DNA of 64,000 nt from Nocardia africana NBRC 100379. GTDB taxonomy: Bacteria > Actinomycetota > Actinomycetes > Mycobacteriales > Mycobacteriaceae. Below the pieces are notes generated by a model, which had not been told where the DNA came from, did no database searches, and saw nothing but the letters and a program-made list of their open reading frames with translations. Shown piece by piece: positions 1 to 8,519 of the stretch (its first letter is position 1; each line of letters begins with the position of its first letter). The position numbers were made by a program, and so were the translations under genes. The stretch covers positions 62,001-126,000 of the forward strand of contig NZ_BDAV01000011.1 in NCBI RefSeq assembly GCF_001612635.1. Direction: 5' to 3'.

Positions 1-152
1 TGACCGAATGCGGTGACGTGGTGACCGCGCGCTATCTGCTCGACTCCGGTGTCGACGGGGTGCGGCTGATGACCGTCGACATCACCGAAACCTTCGTCAT
101 TCCCGACGGCACCATTCACACCATCAACGCCACCATCGACCCGGTGGTGTGA
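1..152 (+). CDS. C-terminal end of an NTF2/SnoaL-like protein (5' truncated)
   Basis: Only the last 49 codons are present; the reading frame enters at base 3 and stops with TGA at 150-152. The tail reads as beta strands ending GTIHTINATIDPVV, in keeping with a SnoaL/NTF2-like fold, in which a final strand carries the ligand pocket. The next gene downstream on the same strand is also an NTF2-like protein, so the two may be a tandem pair, but the fold call from so short a piece is tentative. No function can be given. Confidence 0.5.
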   Translation, partial: TECGDVVTARYLLDSGVDGVRLMTVDITETFVIPDGTIHTINATIDPVV

Positions 153-210
153 CCGCGCGCGGCGCGGGATCGGAAGGCACCGGAACACAACCGGAGAGCG
201 AGGAAAAGGT

Positions 211-684
211 ATGTCCGACAACGATGATCCGCGGGCGGTCGTGCTGCGGCTGTGGGCGGCGCTGGCCCGGCGCGACTGGGACGCGGTGGCCGCATCGCTC
301 ACCGAGGACTGTATCTACCTCGACGTGCCGACCGGTCCCACGCTGGCCGCGAAGGGGCCGGCCGATACCGTCAAACGTCTGCGCATCGGACTGGCCGGAC
401 TGGCCGAATACACCAATCACGACGGACTGCTGGTCGCCGACGGCCCGGATGTGATGTACGAGCACTCCGAAACCTGGGTGTGGCCGACGGGCGAGCGCGC
501 CGAGCTGCCGTTCGTCTCCGTGCACCGGGTCCGCGACGGGCGTGTCTCGCTGTGGAAGGACTACTGGAACTTCGACACCCTCATCTCTGCGGCGCCGCCC
601 ACCTGGCTGGCCGATTTCGCGGAGGCGGACATGTCGTGGATCTACGACGCCACGGCGGAATTGAGTATCCGCCGCGCGAGCTGA
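211..684 (+). CDS. NTF2-like protein, limonene-1,2-epoxide hydrolase type
   Basis: A 157-residue single-domain protein of the usual size for the cone-shaped NTF2-like fold. The helical start (RAVVLRLWAALARRDWDAV) and the strand pair ending in RVRDGRVSLWKDYWN resemble limonene-1,2-epoxide hydrolases, where an Asp-Arg-Asp set activates water to open an epoxide; here the Arg-Asp pair in the first half of that motif and the Asp of KDYW could supply it. The protein should be cytosolic. A GA-rich ribosome-binding site precedes the ATG. It follows another NTF2-like end by 58 bases and faces the next gene tail to tail. Substrate is unknown; a SnoaL-type binding protein without catalysis is an alternative. 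Confidence 0.7.
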   Translation: MSDNDDPRAVVLRLWAALARRDWDAVAASLTEDCIYLDVPTGPTLAAKGPADTVKRLRIGLAGLAEYTNHDGLLVADGPDVMYEHSETWVWPTGERAELPFVSVHRVRDGRVSLWKDYWNFDTLISAAPPTWLADFAEADMSWIYDATAELSIRRAS

Positions 685-703
685 GCGGCGCGGCGCCGTC
701 CGG

Positions 704-1606
704 TCACGACAGCCCGAGCAGTGCCCGGCACCGGCCGAGCAGTTCGGTGCGCAACGGCTCCGCCCGCCGGGCCAGCTCGGACTGGGCGCGCACGTATTCG
801 GCACGGCCGCTGGGGGTTTCGATCGGGATCGGCCGGTAGCCGTAGTCGGTGAGGTCGTAGGGGCTGGCGCGCATATCGATTTCGCGGGCGGCGCAGGCCA
901 GGGCGAAACAGTCCAGCAGCAGATCCGAATCGATCAGCGGCACCAGCTTGAACGCCCACTTGTACAGGTCCATACCCGCGTGCAGGCAGCCGGGCTGTTC
1001 CCGGCGGATCTGGTCGTCGCGGGTGAGGTGTTCGGTATTGCGCGGCGCGGCCTCGGGGGTGAAGAAGCGGAAGGCGTCGAAGTGGGTGCAGCGCAACGAC
1101 ATCGAATCGACCACGGCGTCGGTGCCGGCCCTTCCGAGCCGCAGCGGGACCTGCCGGTGGCGCACATCCTCGCTGCGGTAGACCATGGCCCACTCGTGTA
1201 ATCCGAAGCAGGACAGCTGCGCCGGCCGTGCCGCGGTGGCCGCCAGCAGGGCCGCGACGAACTCCACGGTGTCGCGGCGGCGGTCGAGAAAGGCCGGATC
1301 GGCGGTGTGGGCCGGACCGTCGGCCGTCTCGACCCGGCGATAGCCGCGGCGCTGTGCGTACTCCTCGGCGTCGGCCAGCGCCACGCCGAAGCCCGGATGC
1401 CAGCGGCGCAGCTGGGCCGGTTTGTGCCCGTAGTAGGTGAACAGGAAGTCGATCACCGGATGTTTGCGGCCGTCGGCGCGCTGCCGCAGGTATGGGCCGA
1501 CCATGTCGTCGACCCGGTCCCGATGCGCCTGCGCCCGGGCCCGCCACCGGTCCGGCGGCAGGACCCGAAGCCGTTGCGTCGCAGCCGGTGTCGCGTCCAC
1601 GGTCAT
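704..1606 (-). CDS. Predicted 3-methyladenine DNA glycosylase-like protein
   Basis: A 300-residue cytosolic protein of a family widespread in Nocardia, Rhodococcus and mycobacteria that is commonly labelled 3-methyladenine DNA glycosylase. Conserved-looking blocks include HPVIDFLFTYYGHKPAQL near the N-terminus and SLRCTHFDAFRFFTPEA and GCLHAGMDLYKWAFKL in the second half. I see no helix-hairpin-helix/Gly-Pro-Asp signature of the AlkA/Nth superfamily, so the DNA-repair label is inherited, not shown. Its ATG overlaps the stop of the upstream CNNM-type gene by four bases, so it is the last gene of that operon. It may belong to membrane or metal physiology rather than repair. Confidence 0.6.
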   Translation of the reverse strand: MTVDATPAATQRLRVLPPDRWRARAQAHRDRVDDMVGPYLRQRADGRKHPVIDFLFTYYGHKPAQLRRWHPGFGVALADAEEYAQRRGYRRVETADGPAHTADPAFLDRRRDTVEFVAALLAATAARPAQLSCFGLHEWAMVYRSEDVRHRQVPLRLGRAGTDAVVDSMSLRCTHFDAFRFFTPEAAPRNTEHLTRDDQIRREQPGCLHAGMDLYKWAFKLVPLIDSDLLLDCFALACAAREIDMRASPYDLTDYGYRPIPIETPSGRAEYVRAQSELARRAEPLRTELLGRCRALLGLS

Positions 1607-2667
1607 TCCGCCACCCGGTGGGTGGCGTCGCGCACGGTGCCCACGAACTCTTCCACCAGATCCTCGAGCGCGACGATGCCGACGGTATTGCCGCGGGTGT
1701 CGATGACCCGGCCCAGATGGCTGTTGGTGCGGCGCAACCGGGCCAGTGCCTCGTAGAGCGTGGTGCCCATACTCAGCGTCGGCAGTGGCCGGATATCGGT
1801 GCGGGGGATCGGTGTCGCCGGGCCGGCCGAATCGTCGGCCACCTTGTCCAGCACATCCTTGACGTGCAGATAGCCCACCAGCGAGCCGTCGGTGGCGCGC
1901 ACCGGGTAGCGGGAGAAGCCCGTTTCGGCGACCGCGGATTCGATATCGCCCAGGGTGGTGCCGTCACCGCGCAGCGGCACACAGCGCGTCTTGGCCAGCG
2001 GCACCATCACATCGGCGACGATGCGGTCGGTGGTGCCCAGCGCCTGGGTGAGGCGGCGGTGCTCCTCCTCGTCGATCAGACCTTCCGAGCGGGATTCGCC
2101 GATCATCTCCGCCAGCTCCACCGACGAGACGGTGGCGTCGAGCTCGTCCTTGGGCTCGATGCGCAGCGCGCGCAGGGTGAGATTGGCCGCCAGGTTGTAC
2201 AGGCCGATCAACGGGCGGGCCAGGCGCAACCACCACAGCATGATCGGCACCAGCAGCAGCGCCACCCGCTCCGGCCCCGCCAGGGCGATGTTCTTCGGGA
2301 TCATCTCGCCCATCAGCATGTGCAGGATCACCACGAGGCCCAGGGCCAGGGCGAATCCCACCGGGTGCAGTAGCTGGTCCGGCACGCCGAGGAGATCGAA
2401 CGGGCGCTCGAGCAGATGCGCGATCGCCGGTTCGCCGACGCGGCCCAGCAGCAGCGAACAGATGGTGATGCCCAGCTGGGCGGCGGCCAGCATCATCGAC
2501 AGATGCTCGGCCGCGCCGATCACCGTGACGGCACCTCGTTTGCCTTGGGCGGCAAGGGTTTCCAGCCGGTCGCGGCGGGCGGAGATGAGCGCGAACTCCG
2601 CGCCGACGAAGAAGGCGTTGGCGCCGAGCAGGACGGCCGTCAGCACCAGTCCGAACAGATCACCCAT
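1603..2667 (-). CDS. CNNM/CorC-type membrane protein with CBS pair (hemolysin family)
   Basis: 354 residues. The first ~190 form a DUF21 (CNNM) transmembrane domain with about four hydrophobic spans and the small-residue-rich core GANAFFVGAEFALISARRDRLE; residues ~205-335 are a CBS pair (MVPLAKTRCVPL through ALEDLVEEFVGTVRD). It lacks the C-terminal CorC_HlyC domain that its upstream partner has. The family includes CorC/MpfA/CNNM proteins implicated in Mg2+ or Co2+ efflux and resistance, with nucleotide sensing by the CBS pair; the hemolysin name is historical. It overlaps the partner gene by eight bases, indicating coupled expression, and matches the Rv1841c position in M. tuberculosis gene order. 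Confidence 0.88.
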   Translation of the reverse strand: MGDLFGLVLTAVLLGANAFFVGAEFALISARRDRLETLAAQGKRGAVTVIGAAEHLSMMLAAAQLGITICSLLLGRVGEPAIAHLLERPFDLLGVPDQLLHPVGFALALGLVVILHMLMGEMIPKNIALAGPERVALLLVPIMLWWLRLARPLIGLYNLAANLTLRALRIEPKDELDATVSSVELAEMIGESRSEGLIDEEEHRRLTQALGTTDRIVADVMVPLAKTRCVPLRGDGTTLGDIESAVAETGFSRYPVRATDGSLVGYLHVKDVLDKVADDSAGPATPIPRTDIRPLPTLSMGTTLYEALARLRRTNSHLGRVIDTRGNTVGIVALEDLVEEFVGTVRDATHRVAE

Positions 2668-4051
2668 GGCTGAGCTCCCACGTCGTCACCGCATCGGCGT
2701 CCACCGGCTGCAGCAGCACCCGGTCGATGCGTCGTCCGTCCATGCGTTCCACCCGTGCCAGCCAGCCGCCGTGGGTGTGCGGCTGCAGCGTGTGCCCGTT
2801 GGTGACGCTCGGGGTCGGCAGCAGCACCTCGTCGCCGGCCACCGGAATCCGGCCCAGGGTGGTCAGGACCAGACCGCCGAGGGTGTCGTATTCGCCGTCG
2901 GGCGCGTCGTAGCCGGTGGCCCGGGACACCTCGTCGATGCGCAGCAGTCCGGAACAGTTCCAGCCCACGGCGGTGCGGCGCACGTCGAGTTCCTCCTCAT
3001 CGTGCTCGTCGCGGACGTCGCCGAGGATCTCCTCGATGATGTCCTCCATGGTCACCAGGCCCGCGGTGCCGCCGTATTCGTCGACGACCAGCGCGAGCTG
3101 CATCCCGTCGGCGCGCACCCGTTCGAGCACGGTGTCGCCGTCGAGGCTGGCGGGCACGATCGGCACCGGCCGCGCGATCGAGGCCAGCGCGATGGTGCCG
3201 CGCTGCCCGACCGGAAACAGGAACGCCTGTTTGACGTGCACGATGCCGAGGGTGTTGTCCAGATCGCCGTCGATGACCGGGAAACGCGACAGCCCGGTGC
3301 GCCCGGCGGCGGCGATGAGATCGGTGATGGTGTCATGCTGATCCAGCGTTTCGATCTTCACCCGCGGGGTCATCAGATCCTCGGCGCTGCGCTCACCGAA
3401 CAGCAGCGAGCGATCGACGACGAGCGCGGTGCGCTGATCGAGCGAGCCCCGCATCGCGGAGGTGCGCACCAGCGAACCGAGCTCCTGCGGCGAGCGTGCC
3501 GACCGCAATTCCTCGGCCGGTTCGATTCCCAGCCGGCGCACCGCCCAGTTCGCGGCGCCGTTGAGCAGCTTGATCAGCCAGGAGAAGGTCGTGGTGAACA
3601 CGATCATGGGACCGGCCGTCCAGCGCGCGGTGGTCAGCGGTTTGGCGATCGCGATGTTCTTGGGGACCAGCTCGCCGTAGGTCATCGACAGCGAGGTCGC
3701 CAGCACCAGCGCGATGAACAGGGAGATGCCCTGCGCGGTGCCGGGGCCCACGCCGAGCGCGGTGCATATCGGCATGATGAGCCTGGCCAGCACCGGTTCG
3801 GCGATATAGCCGGTGACCAGGGTGGTGATGGTGATACCGAGCTGGGAGCCCGACAGCTGGAACGACAGGGTGCGGTGCGCGTGGCGGACCTGGCGGGCGC
3901 GACGGTCACCCTCGCGGGCGTGCGCTTCGACGGTGCTGCGCTCGAGTGCGGTGAGCGAGAATTCGGCAGCGACGAAGATCGCCGTGCCCGCGGTGAGCGC
4001 GATGAATCCCAGCAGGCTGGCGATGGTGAGCACTACGGACACGATCGGCAC
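2660..4051 (-). CDS. CNNM/CorC-type membrane protein with CBS pair and CorC_HlyC domain
   Basis: 463 residues: DUF21/CNNM membrane domain (about 1-200), CBS pair (about 215-345, with VDEYGGTAGLVTMEDIIEEILGD-type ending) and a C-terminal CorC_HlyC domain (about 360-450) that is a PAS-like FAD-binding fold in homologues. Likely role is divalent-cation export or homeostasis at the plasma membrane, possibly as a heteromer with the shorter downstream paralogue. The start is GTG at 4051, preceded by a GGTGG stretch. It is the first gene of a three-gene operon and matches Rv1842c. The upstream leader is long and structured, with a possible small proline-rich reading frame ending just inside this gene. 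Confidence 0.88.
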   Translation of the reverse strand: MPIVSVVLTIASLLGFIALTAGTAIFVAAEFSLTALERSTVEAHAREGDRRARQVRHAHRTLSFQLSGSQLGITITTLVTGYIAEPVLARLIMPICTALGVGPGTAQGISLFIALVLATSLSMTYGELVPKNIAIAKPLTTARWTAGPMIVFTTTFSWLIKLLNGAANWAVRRLGIEPAEELRSARSPQELGSLVRTSAMRGSLDQRTALVVDRSLLFGERSAEDLMTPRVKIETLDQHDTITDLIAAAGRTGLSRFPVIDGDLDNTLGIVHVKQAFLFPVGQRGTIALASIARPVPIVPASLDGDTVLERVRADGMQLALVVDEYGGTAGLVTMEDIIEEILGDVRDEHDEEELDVRRTAVGWNCSGLLRIDEVSRATGYDAPDGEYDTLGGLVLTTLGRIPVAGDEVLLPTPSVTNGHTLQPHTHGGWLARVERMDGRRIDRVLLQPVDADAVTTWELSHG

Positions 4052-4406
4052 CGCCCACCGGGTAACGGAGGATCTGCGGAGATGGAGGCGCCGGGTTGGT
4101 CACCCGGCTCGGTAGAGGAGCCCTCCTGAGTGGCGCCCTCGGACGCGGGTGACAACTGGTTCCTTTCGCAAGTGGACGAGCCGAACAAAACGCAATGCCG
4201 GTCGGTGAAGCGGTCTCCACCGGTCGGCACAGCCTATGTTACCGGGACGCGAGCGGCACCCGAGCGGCACGGCGCGCCGCCGCCGCAAACCGCGCGGCCG
4301 GACGCCGACGTGTGGTAGGTGAACGACCGCTCGCGCGGGTGGTTCACAGGCCCGGACAGCTCGCGGCATCCGCGCGTGGGCACTGTCGCCGATCCGCGAG
4401 GAGGCG
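4033..4406 (-). promoter_or_regulatory. Long leader/promoter region of the CNNM operon
   Basis: This stretch holds no conventional gene. On the minus strand it contains a TAACAT -10-like element near 4236-4241, an imperfect hairpin at 4197-4228 (11-bp arms with two central mismatches), and a perfect 7-bp hairpin at 4090-4108. A GAAAGGA ribosome-binding sequence precedes a TTG at 4155 that opens a 40-codon frame with seven prolines ending at 4033, 18 bases inside the CNNM start. The part from 4250 to 4406, just past the end of guaB1, shows nothing I can name. Structure plus a proline-rich leader frame suggests attenuation control, but this is inference and no known riboswitch consensus was recognised. 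Confidence 0.35.
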
Positions 4407-5852
4407 TCACCAACCCGAGGGCAGCGGGCGTCCCTCGGCGAAGCCGGCGGCCGACTGCACGCCGAGCACCGCCTTCTCGTGCAGTTCGGCGAGCGTGCGG
4501 GCCCCGGCGTAGGTGCAGGCGCTGCGCACGCCCGAGCAGATGTGGTCGATGAGGTCCTCGACGCCGGGGCGTTCCGGGTCCAGTCGCATGCGCGAGGAGG
4601 AGATGCCCTCTTCGAACAGCGCTTTGCGTGCGCGATCGAATCCGCTGTCGGCGGCGGTACGGGCGGCCACCGCGCGTTTGGAGGCCATGCCGAAGCTCTC
4701 CTTGTAGGCGTTGCCGTCGCGGTCGACGCGCAGATCGCCGGGGGATTCGTAGGTGCCGGCGAACCACGAGCCGATCATCACGTTCGACGCGCCCGCGGCC
4801 AGCGCCAGCGCCACGTCGCGGGGATGGCGGACCCCGCCGTCGGCCCAGACGTGCACGCCGAGATCCTTTGCCGCCGCGGCACATTCGGCGACCGCGGAGA
4901 ACTGCGGACGGCCGACGCCGGTCATCATGCGGGTGGTGCACATGGCGCCCGGGCCCACGCCGACCTTGACGATGTCGGCACCGGCCTCGGCCAGGTCGCG
5001 GGTTCCGGCCGCGGACACCACATTGCCCGCCACCAGCGGCACGCCCAGTTTCAGGTCGGCGACCGCGCGCAGCGCCTCGAGCATCTTCTCCTGATGTCCG
5101 TGAGCGGTGTCGATGACCAGGACGTCGGCGCCGGCGTCGACCAGAGCCTTCGCCTTCCCCGGAATATCGCCGTTGACCCCGACCGCGGCCGCGATGCGCA
5201 GTGTGCCCTGACGATCCACGGCGGGGGTGTAGATACCGTCGCGGATCGCACCGGTGCGGGTCACCACACCGGCGAGGGTGCCGTCGTCGTGGACCAGCAC
5301 GGCGAGACCGGCATGGGCGGCCTCGAGCCGGTCGAAGATCTCGCGCGGGGAGGCGGTGGCGGGTGCGGTGACGAAATCGGCGTCGGCGACGGTGCGCAGC
5401 CGTGCGAACCGGTCGACATCGGCGCAGGCCGCTTCGGTGACGACACCGACCGGCTTGTCGTTCTCGACGATCACCACGGCGCGGTGGGCGCGCTTGTGGA
5501 TCAGCGCCAGCGCGTCGGACACCGAATGGTCCGGCCCGAGCGTGACCGGGGTGTCGGCGGTGAGGGAACGGCTCTTGACGAAGGAGATGGTGTCGGCGGC
5601 CGCGCTGATGGGCAGATCCTGCGGCAGCACCACGATGCCGCCGCGGCGCGCGACCGTTTCGGCCATGCGGCGTCCGGCGACCGCGGTCATGTTCGCGACC
5701 ACGATGGGGATGGTGGTGCCCGTTCCGTCGTTGGTGGACAGGTCCACATCGAACCGCGACGACACATCGGTGCGATTGGGTACGAGGAACAGATCGTCGT
5801 AGGTGAGGTCGTACGGCGGCGTGTGTCCTGGAAGAAACTGCACTCCGGCCAT
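4407..5852 (-). CDS. guaB1: GuaB1-type IMPDH/GMP reductase family enzyme with CBS domain
   Basis: 481 residues from the ATG at 5852. A TIM-barrel of the IMPDH/GMPR family is interrupted by a CBS pair (about 95-205). The catalytic-loop cysteine is Cys305 in GVGPGAMCTTR, followed by the substrate-loop tail ending GVGRPQ and a flap ending near the C-terminus. The mycobacterial GuaB1 was shown to be a GMP reductase (NADPH-dependent deamination of GMP to IMP) with a CBS domain that tunes activity, so purine salvage is the likely role. The longer frame to 5918 would collide with the divergent promoter and lacks conservation. It matches Rv1843c in gene order. Confidence 0.93.
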   Translation of the reverse strand: MAGVQFLPGHTPPYDLTYDDLFLVPNRTDVSSRFDVDLSTNDGTGTTIPIVVANMTAVAGRRMAETVARRGGIVVLPQDLPISAAADTISFVKSRSLTADTPVTLGPDHSVSDALALIHKRAHRAVVIVENDKPVGVVTEAACADVDRFARLRTVADADFVTAPATASPREIFDRLEAAHAGLAVLVHDDGTLAGVVTRTGAIRDGIYTPAVDRQGTLRIAAAVGVNGDIPGKAKALVDAGADVLVIDTAHGHQEKMLEALRAVADLKLGVPLVAGNVVSAAGTRDLAEAGADIVKVGVGPGAMCTTRMMTGVGRPQFSAVAECAAAAKDLGVHVWADGGVRHPRDVALALAAGASNVMIGSWFAGTYESPGDLRVDRDGNAYKESFGMASKRAVAARTAADSGFDRARKALFEEGISSSRMRLDPERPGVEDLIDHICSGVRSACTYAGARTLAELHEKAVLGVQSAAGFAEGRPLPSGW

Positions 5853-5911
5853 TGTAGGGGAATCGATCATGGCAGGGTGGGTGCGAGAAGACCGTCGAGA
5901 AAGGATCGCCC

Positions 5912-6370
5912 ATGCCACGGATCGCGACCGCCACGGAGGTCGACCGGACCGAACTGCTCGACTTCGCCCGGCAGCGTCACCGCGGTGTCCTGGTCACCAC
6001 GCGCGCCGACGGCACCCCGCAGATGTCGCCGGTGACCTGCGGTGTCGACGAGGCCGGCCGGATCGTGATCTCCACCTATCCCGGACGGGCCAAGAGCCGC
6101 AACGCGCGCCGCGATCCGCAGGTGTCGATCTGCGTACTCTCCGACGACTGGGACGGTCCGTACGTCCAGATCGACGGGCGTGCCGAGGTCCTCGACATGC
6201 CGGAAGCGCTGGACGGACTGGTGGAGTACTACCGCTGTATCGCGGGCGAGCATCCGGACTGGGACGACTATCGCGCGGCGATGGCGCGGCAGAACAAATC
6301 GTTGATCCGCATCGAGGTGGAGCGGTGGGGGCCGGTCGCCACCGGCGGATTCCCGCCGTCCGAGGACTAG
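5912..6370 (+). CDS. PPOX-class F420-type split beta-barrel protein
   Basis: 152 residues, the usual length for one-domain pyridoxamine-5'-phosphate-oxidase-like barrels. The layout, including GRAKSRNARRDPQVSI and the late helix motif IAGEHPDWDDYRAAM, is very like M. tuberculosis Rv1155, which binds the deazaflavin F420 rather than FMN. It probably reduces a small unsaturated or heteroaromatic metabolite with F420H2 in the cytosol. It is divergent from guaB1 with about 60 bases between starts and overlaps the end of the DUF1992 gene by four bases. Physiological substrate is unknown; FMN use cannot be excluded from sequence. Confidence 0.85.
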   Translation: MPRIATATEVDRTELLDFARQRHRGVLVTTRADGTPQMSPVTCGVDEAGRIVISTYPGRAKSRNARRDPQVSICVLSDDWDGPYVQIDGRAEVLDMPEALDGLVEYYRCIAGEHPDWDDYRAAMARQNKSLIRIEVERWGPVATGGFPPSED

Positions 6371-6903
6371 GTAGCGCCGCCGGGCCGGTCGCGGCGGGTC
6401 AGCCGGCGCCACCATCGCGGGCGGGAGTCCCGATAGCGCGTGGAAGTGCTTGCGGGAGCGTCTTTTCCGCTCCCGGAGGCCGAAGCTCGCCGTTGCCGGA
6501 TGCGCCGGTCGGCGCGCCAGCGCGCGACGACCTCGTCGGGTCGGGCCGGTGCGAGGCGGACGTGCGGGCCGTGCGGCATCCGGATCCATTCCACGATGCG
6601 GCCGTTGAGATCGGAGACGTAGGCGCGGACCTCCGCCTCGGAATCCATCTCCGCGACCCGCTCGGGCAACCGTTCCAGATCCCGGCGCAGCACCAGCGAG
6701 GTCGGCAGCAGCGCCTCGCCGCCCACACCTTCGCGGCGCATGTAGTTGTTCAGCCACCAGTTCTCGTCGTAGGGCTCGCCCATGCCGGGCAAGGGTTTGC
6801 CGGTGCCGGCCAGATTGTCGAACTCGCCGCGCTCGGTCGCCTCGCGGATCTGCTTGTCGATCCAGGATTCGAAACCCATGCCGGCCGGTTTGCGTTCGGT
6901 CAT
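6367..6903 (-). CDS. DUF1992 (DnaJ-homologue C28-like) protein
   Basis: 178 residues. The N-terminal ~70 residues carry the DUF1992 core (SWIDKQIREATERGEFDNL, then GKPLPGMGEPYDENWWLNNY), also found in the eukaryotic DNAJC28 protein. The rest is a helical region and a basic, Ser/Arg-rich tail of about 45 residues. No catalytic motif or membrane segment is visible and the family's role is unknown in bacteria. The gene stands alone, convergent with the F420-type barrel gene and divergent from eutB. Confidence 0.85.
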   Translation of the reverse strand: MTERKPAGMGFESWIDKQIREATERGEFDNLAGTGKPLPGMGEPYDENWWLNNYMRREGVGGEALLPTSLVLRRDLERLPERVAEMDSEAEVRAYVSDLNGRIVEWIRMPHGPHVRLAPARPDEVVARWRADRRIRQRRASASGSGKDAPASTSTRYRDSRPRWWRRLTRRDRPGGAT

Positions 6904-7030
6904 GTGCGCCTCCCCGCAGTATCGGAGTGCTTACTCGATCGTAACGTGTTGGGACATAACGGACATCGAAGGGTGCGGGTGCGGCGGTACGCTGGCAGCC
7001 ACCACCGGCGGTGAGGGTGGACAGGTCGCC

Positions 7031-7105
7031 GATCCGGAGGAGAGCCAGTGACACGGATCCGGAGGAGAGCCGGTGACACCGATCCGGAGGAGACCCGATG
7101 ATGCG
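7031..7105 (+). repeat. Three tandem 25-bp units each carrying a Shine-Dalgarno and start-like codon
   Basis: Copies lie at 7031-7055, 7056-7080 and 7081-7105. The first two differ at two positions; the third is identical for its first 13 bases and then diverges into the real start. Each begins GATCCGGAGGAGA, a strong ribosome-binding site, followed by GTG in copies one and two and by ATGATG in copy three, which starts eutB. The preceding 127 bases (6904-7030) hold no other feature I can name. Confidence 0.9.
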
Positions 7106-8519
7106 GTATCAGCAGACCCTCCACGGCCGGACCTACGCCTTCGACGGGCTGGCCGACCTGCTGGCCAAGGCGACACCGCTGCGCAGCGGCGACGAACTGG
7201 CGGGGTGCGCGGCGAGTTCGGACGCCGAGCGCGCCGCGGCGCAATGGGCGCTGGCCGAGGTGCCGCTGCGCGAGTTCCTGAACGATCCGGTTGTGCCCTA
7301 CGAGACCGACGAGGTCACCCGGCTGATTCTCGACACCCATGATCGCGCCGCCTTCGCGCCGATCGCGCACCTGTCCGTCGGCGGGCTGCGGGACTGGCTG
7401 CTGACGGTGGCCGCCGGAGCGGAGTCCGATCCACCGGCAGCGGTATTACGTTCCGTAGCAACGGGTTTGACGCCGGAGATGGTCGCGGCGGTGAGCAAGC
7501 TGATGCGTAATCAGGATCTGATCGCGGTCGCGCGTGCCGCCGAGGTGCGCTCCGGATTCCGGAGCACCATCGGACTGCCGGGGCGGCTGGCCACCCGGTT
7601 GCAGCCGAACCACCCCACCGACGATCCGCGCGGTATCGCCGCGGCAGTGCTCGACGGATTGCTGCTCGGCTGTGGCGATGCGGTGATCGGCGTGAACCCG
7701 GCCACCGACTCGCCGCGCGCCGCCGCCGAGTTGCTGGCGTTGCTCGACGAGGTGCGGATCCGGTTCGACATTCCGGTCCAGTCCTGTGTGCTCGCGCATG
7801 TGACCACCACGCTGGGGCTGATCGAGGCGGGTGCGCCGGTGGATCTGGTCTTCCAGTCGGTCGCGGGCACCGAGGCGGCGAATGCGAGCTTCGGGGTGAA
7901 TCTGTCGCTGCTGCGCGAGGCGAACGAGGCCGGACGATCGCTGGGGCGCGGCACTGTCGGCGACAACGTGATGTATCTGGAAACCGGGCAGGGCTCGGCG
8001 CTGTCGGCGGGCGCGCATCTCGGTACCGGTGGCAGGCCCGTGGATCAGCAGACGCTCGAGGCGCGGGCCTACGCTGTCGCGCGCGAGCTGGAGCCGTTGC
8101 TGGTCAATACGGTTGTCGGTTTCATCGGCCCGGAGTATCTGTACGACGGCAAACAGATCGTCCGCGCCGGGCTGGAGGATCACTTCTGCGGCAAACTGCT
8201 CGGCCTGCCCATGGGCGTCGACGTCTGCTACACCAACCACGCCGAGGCCGATCAGGACGATATGGACACCCTGCTCACGCTGCTGGGCGCGGCCGGCGTC
8301 GCGTTCGTGATCGCGGTGCCGGGTGCCGACGACGTGATGCTCGGCTACCAGAGCCTGAGCTTCCACGACGCGCTGTACGTGCGCCGGCTGCTGGGCCTGG
8401 CGCCCGCGCCGGAGTTCGAGCAGTGGCTGGCCCGACTGGGCATGCTGGACGCCGCCGGCGGAATCGCCGCGGTGGAACCGCTGGCCTCGCCGCTGCGGGA
8501 ATTGGCGGGGCCGCGATGA
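7098..8519 (+). CDS. eutB: Ethanolamine ammonia-lyase large subunit
   Basis: 473 residues, full length for EutB. It forms the TIM-barrel that binds ethanolamine and, with EutC, adenosylcobalamin; the complex converts ethanolamine to acetaldehyde and ammonia by a radical route. Family stretches seen include GFIGPEYLYDGKQIVRAGLEDH, shortened here, and CYTNHAEADQDDMDTLL plus GADDVMLGYQSLSFHDA at the C-terminus. It starts at the first of two ATGs behind the tandem ribosome-binding repeat and overlaps eutC by four bases. No microcompartment, EutA reactivase or aldehyde dehydrogenase gene is adjacent, so ammonia supply from phospholipid headgroups is the likely use. Confidence 0.95.
   Translation: MMRYQQTLHGRTYAFDGLADLLAKATPLRSGDELAGCAASSDAERAAAQWALAEVPLREFLNDPVVPYETDEVTRLILDTHDRAAFAPIAHLSVGGLRDWLLTVAAGAESDPPAAVLRSVATGLTPEMVAAVSKLMRNQDLIAVARAAEVRSGFRSTIGLPGRLATRLQPNHPTDDPRGIAAAVLDGLLLGCGDAVIGVNPATDSPRAAAELLALLDEVRIRFDIPVQSCVLAHVTTTLGLIEAGAPVDLVFQSVAGTEAANASFGVNLSLLREANEAGRSLGRGTVGDNVMYLETGQGSALSAGAHLGTGGRPVDQQTLEARAYAVARELEPLLVNTVVGFIGPEYLYDGKQIVRAGLEDHFCGKLLGLPMGVDVCYTNHAEADQDDMDTLLTLLGAAGVAFVIAVPGADDVMLGYQSLSFHDALYVRRLLGLAPAPEFEQWLARLGMLDAAGGIAAVEPLASPLRELAGPR

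Noticed and set aside
1955..4129. 724-codon plus-strand frame across both CNNM genes
   Set aside because: Shadow of two well-supported minus-strand membrane protein genes; composition is His/Arg/Gln-rich and domainless.
4081..4240. M-box (Mg2+) or manganese riboswitch in the CNNM leader
   Set aside because: Conserved core sequences of those riboswitches could not be matched by eye; only hairpins and the leader frame remain.
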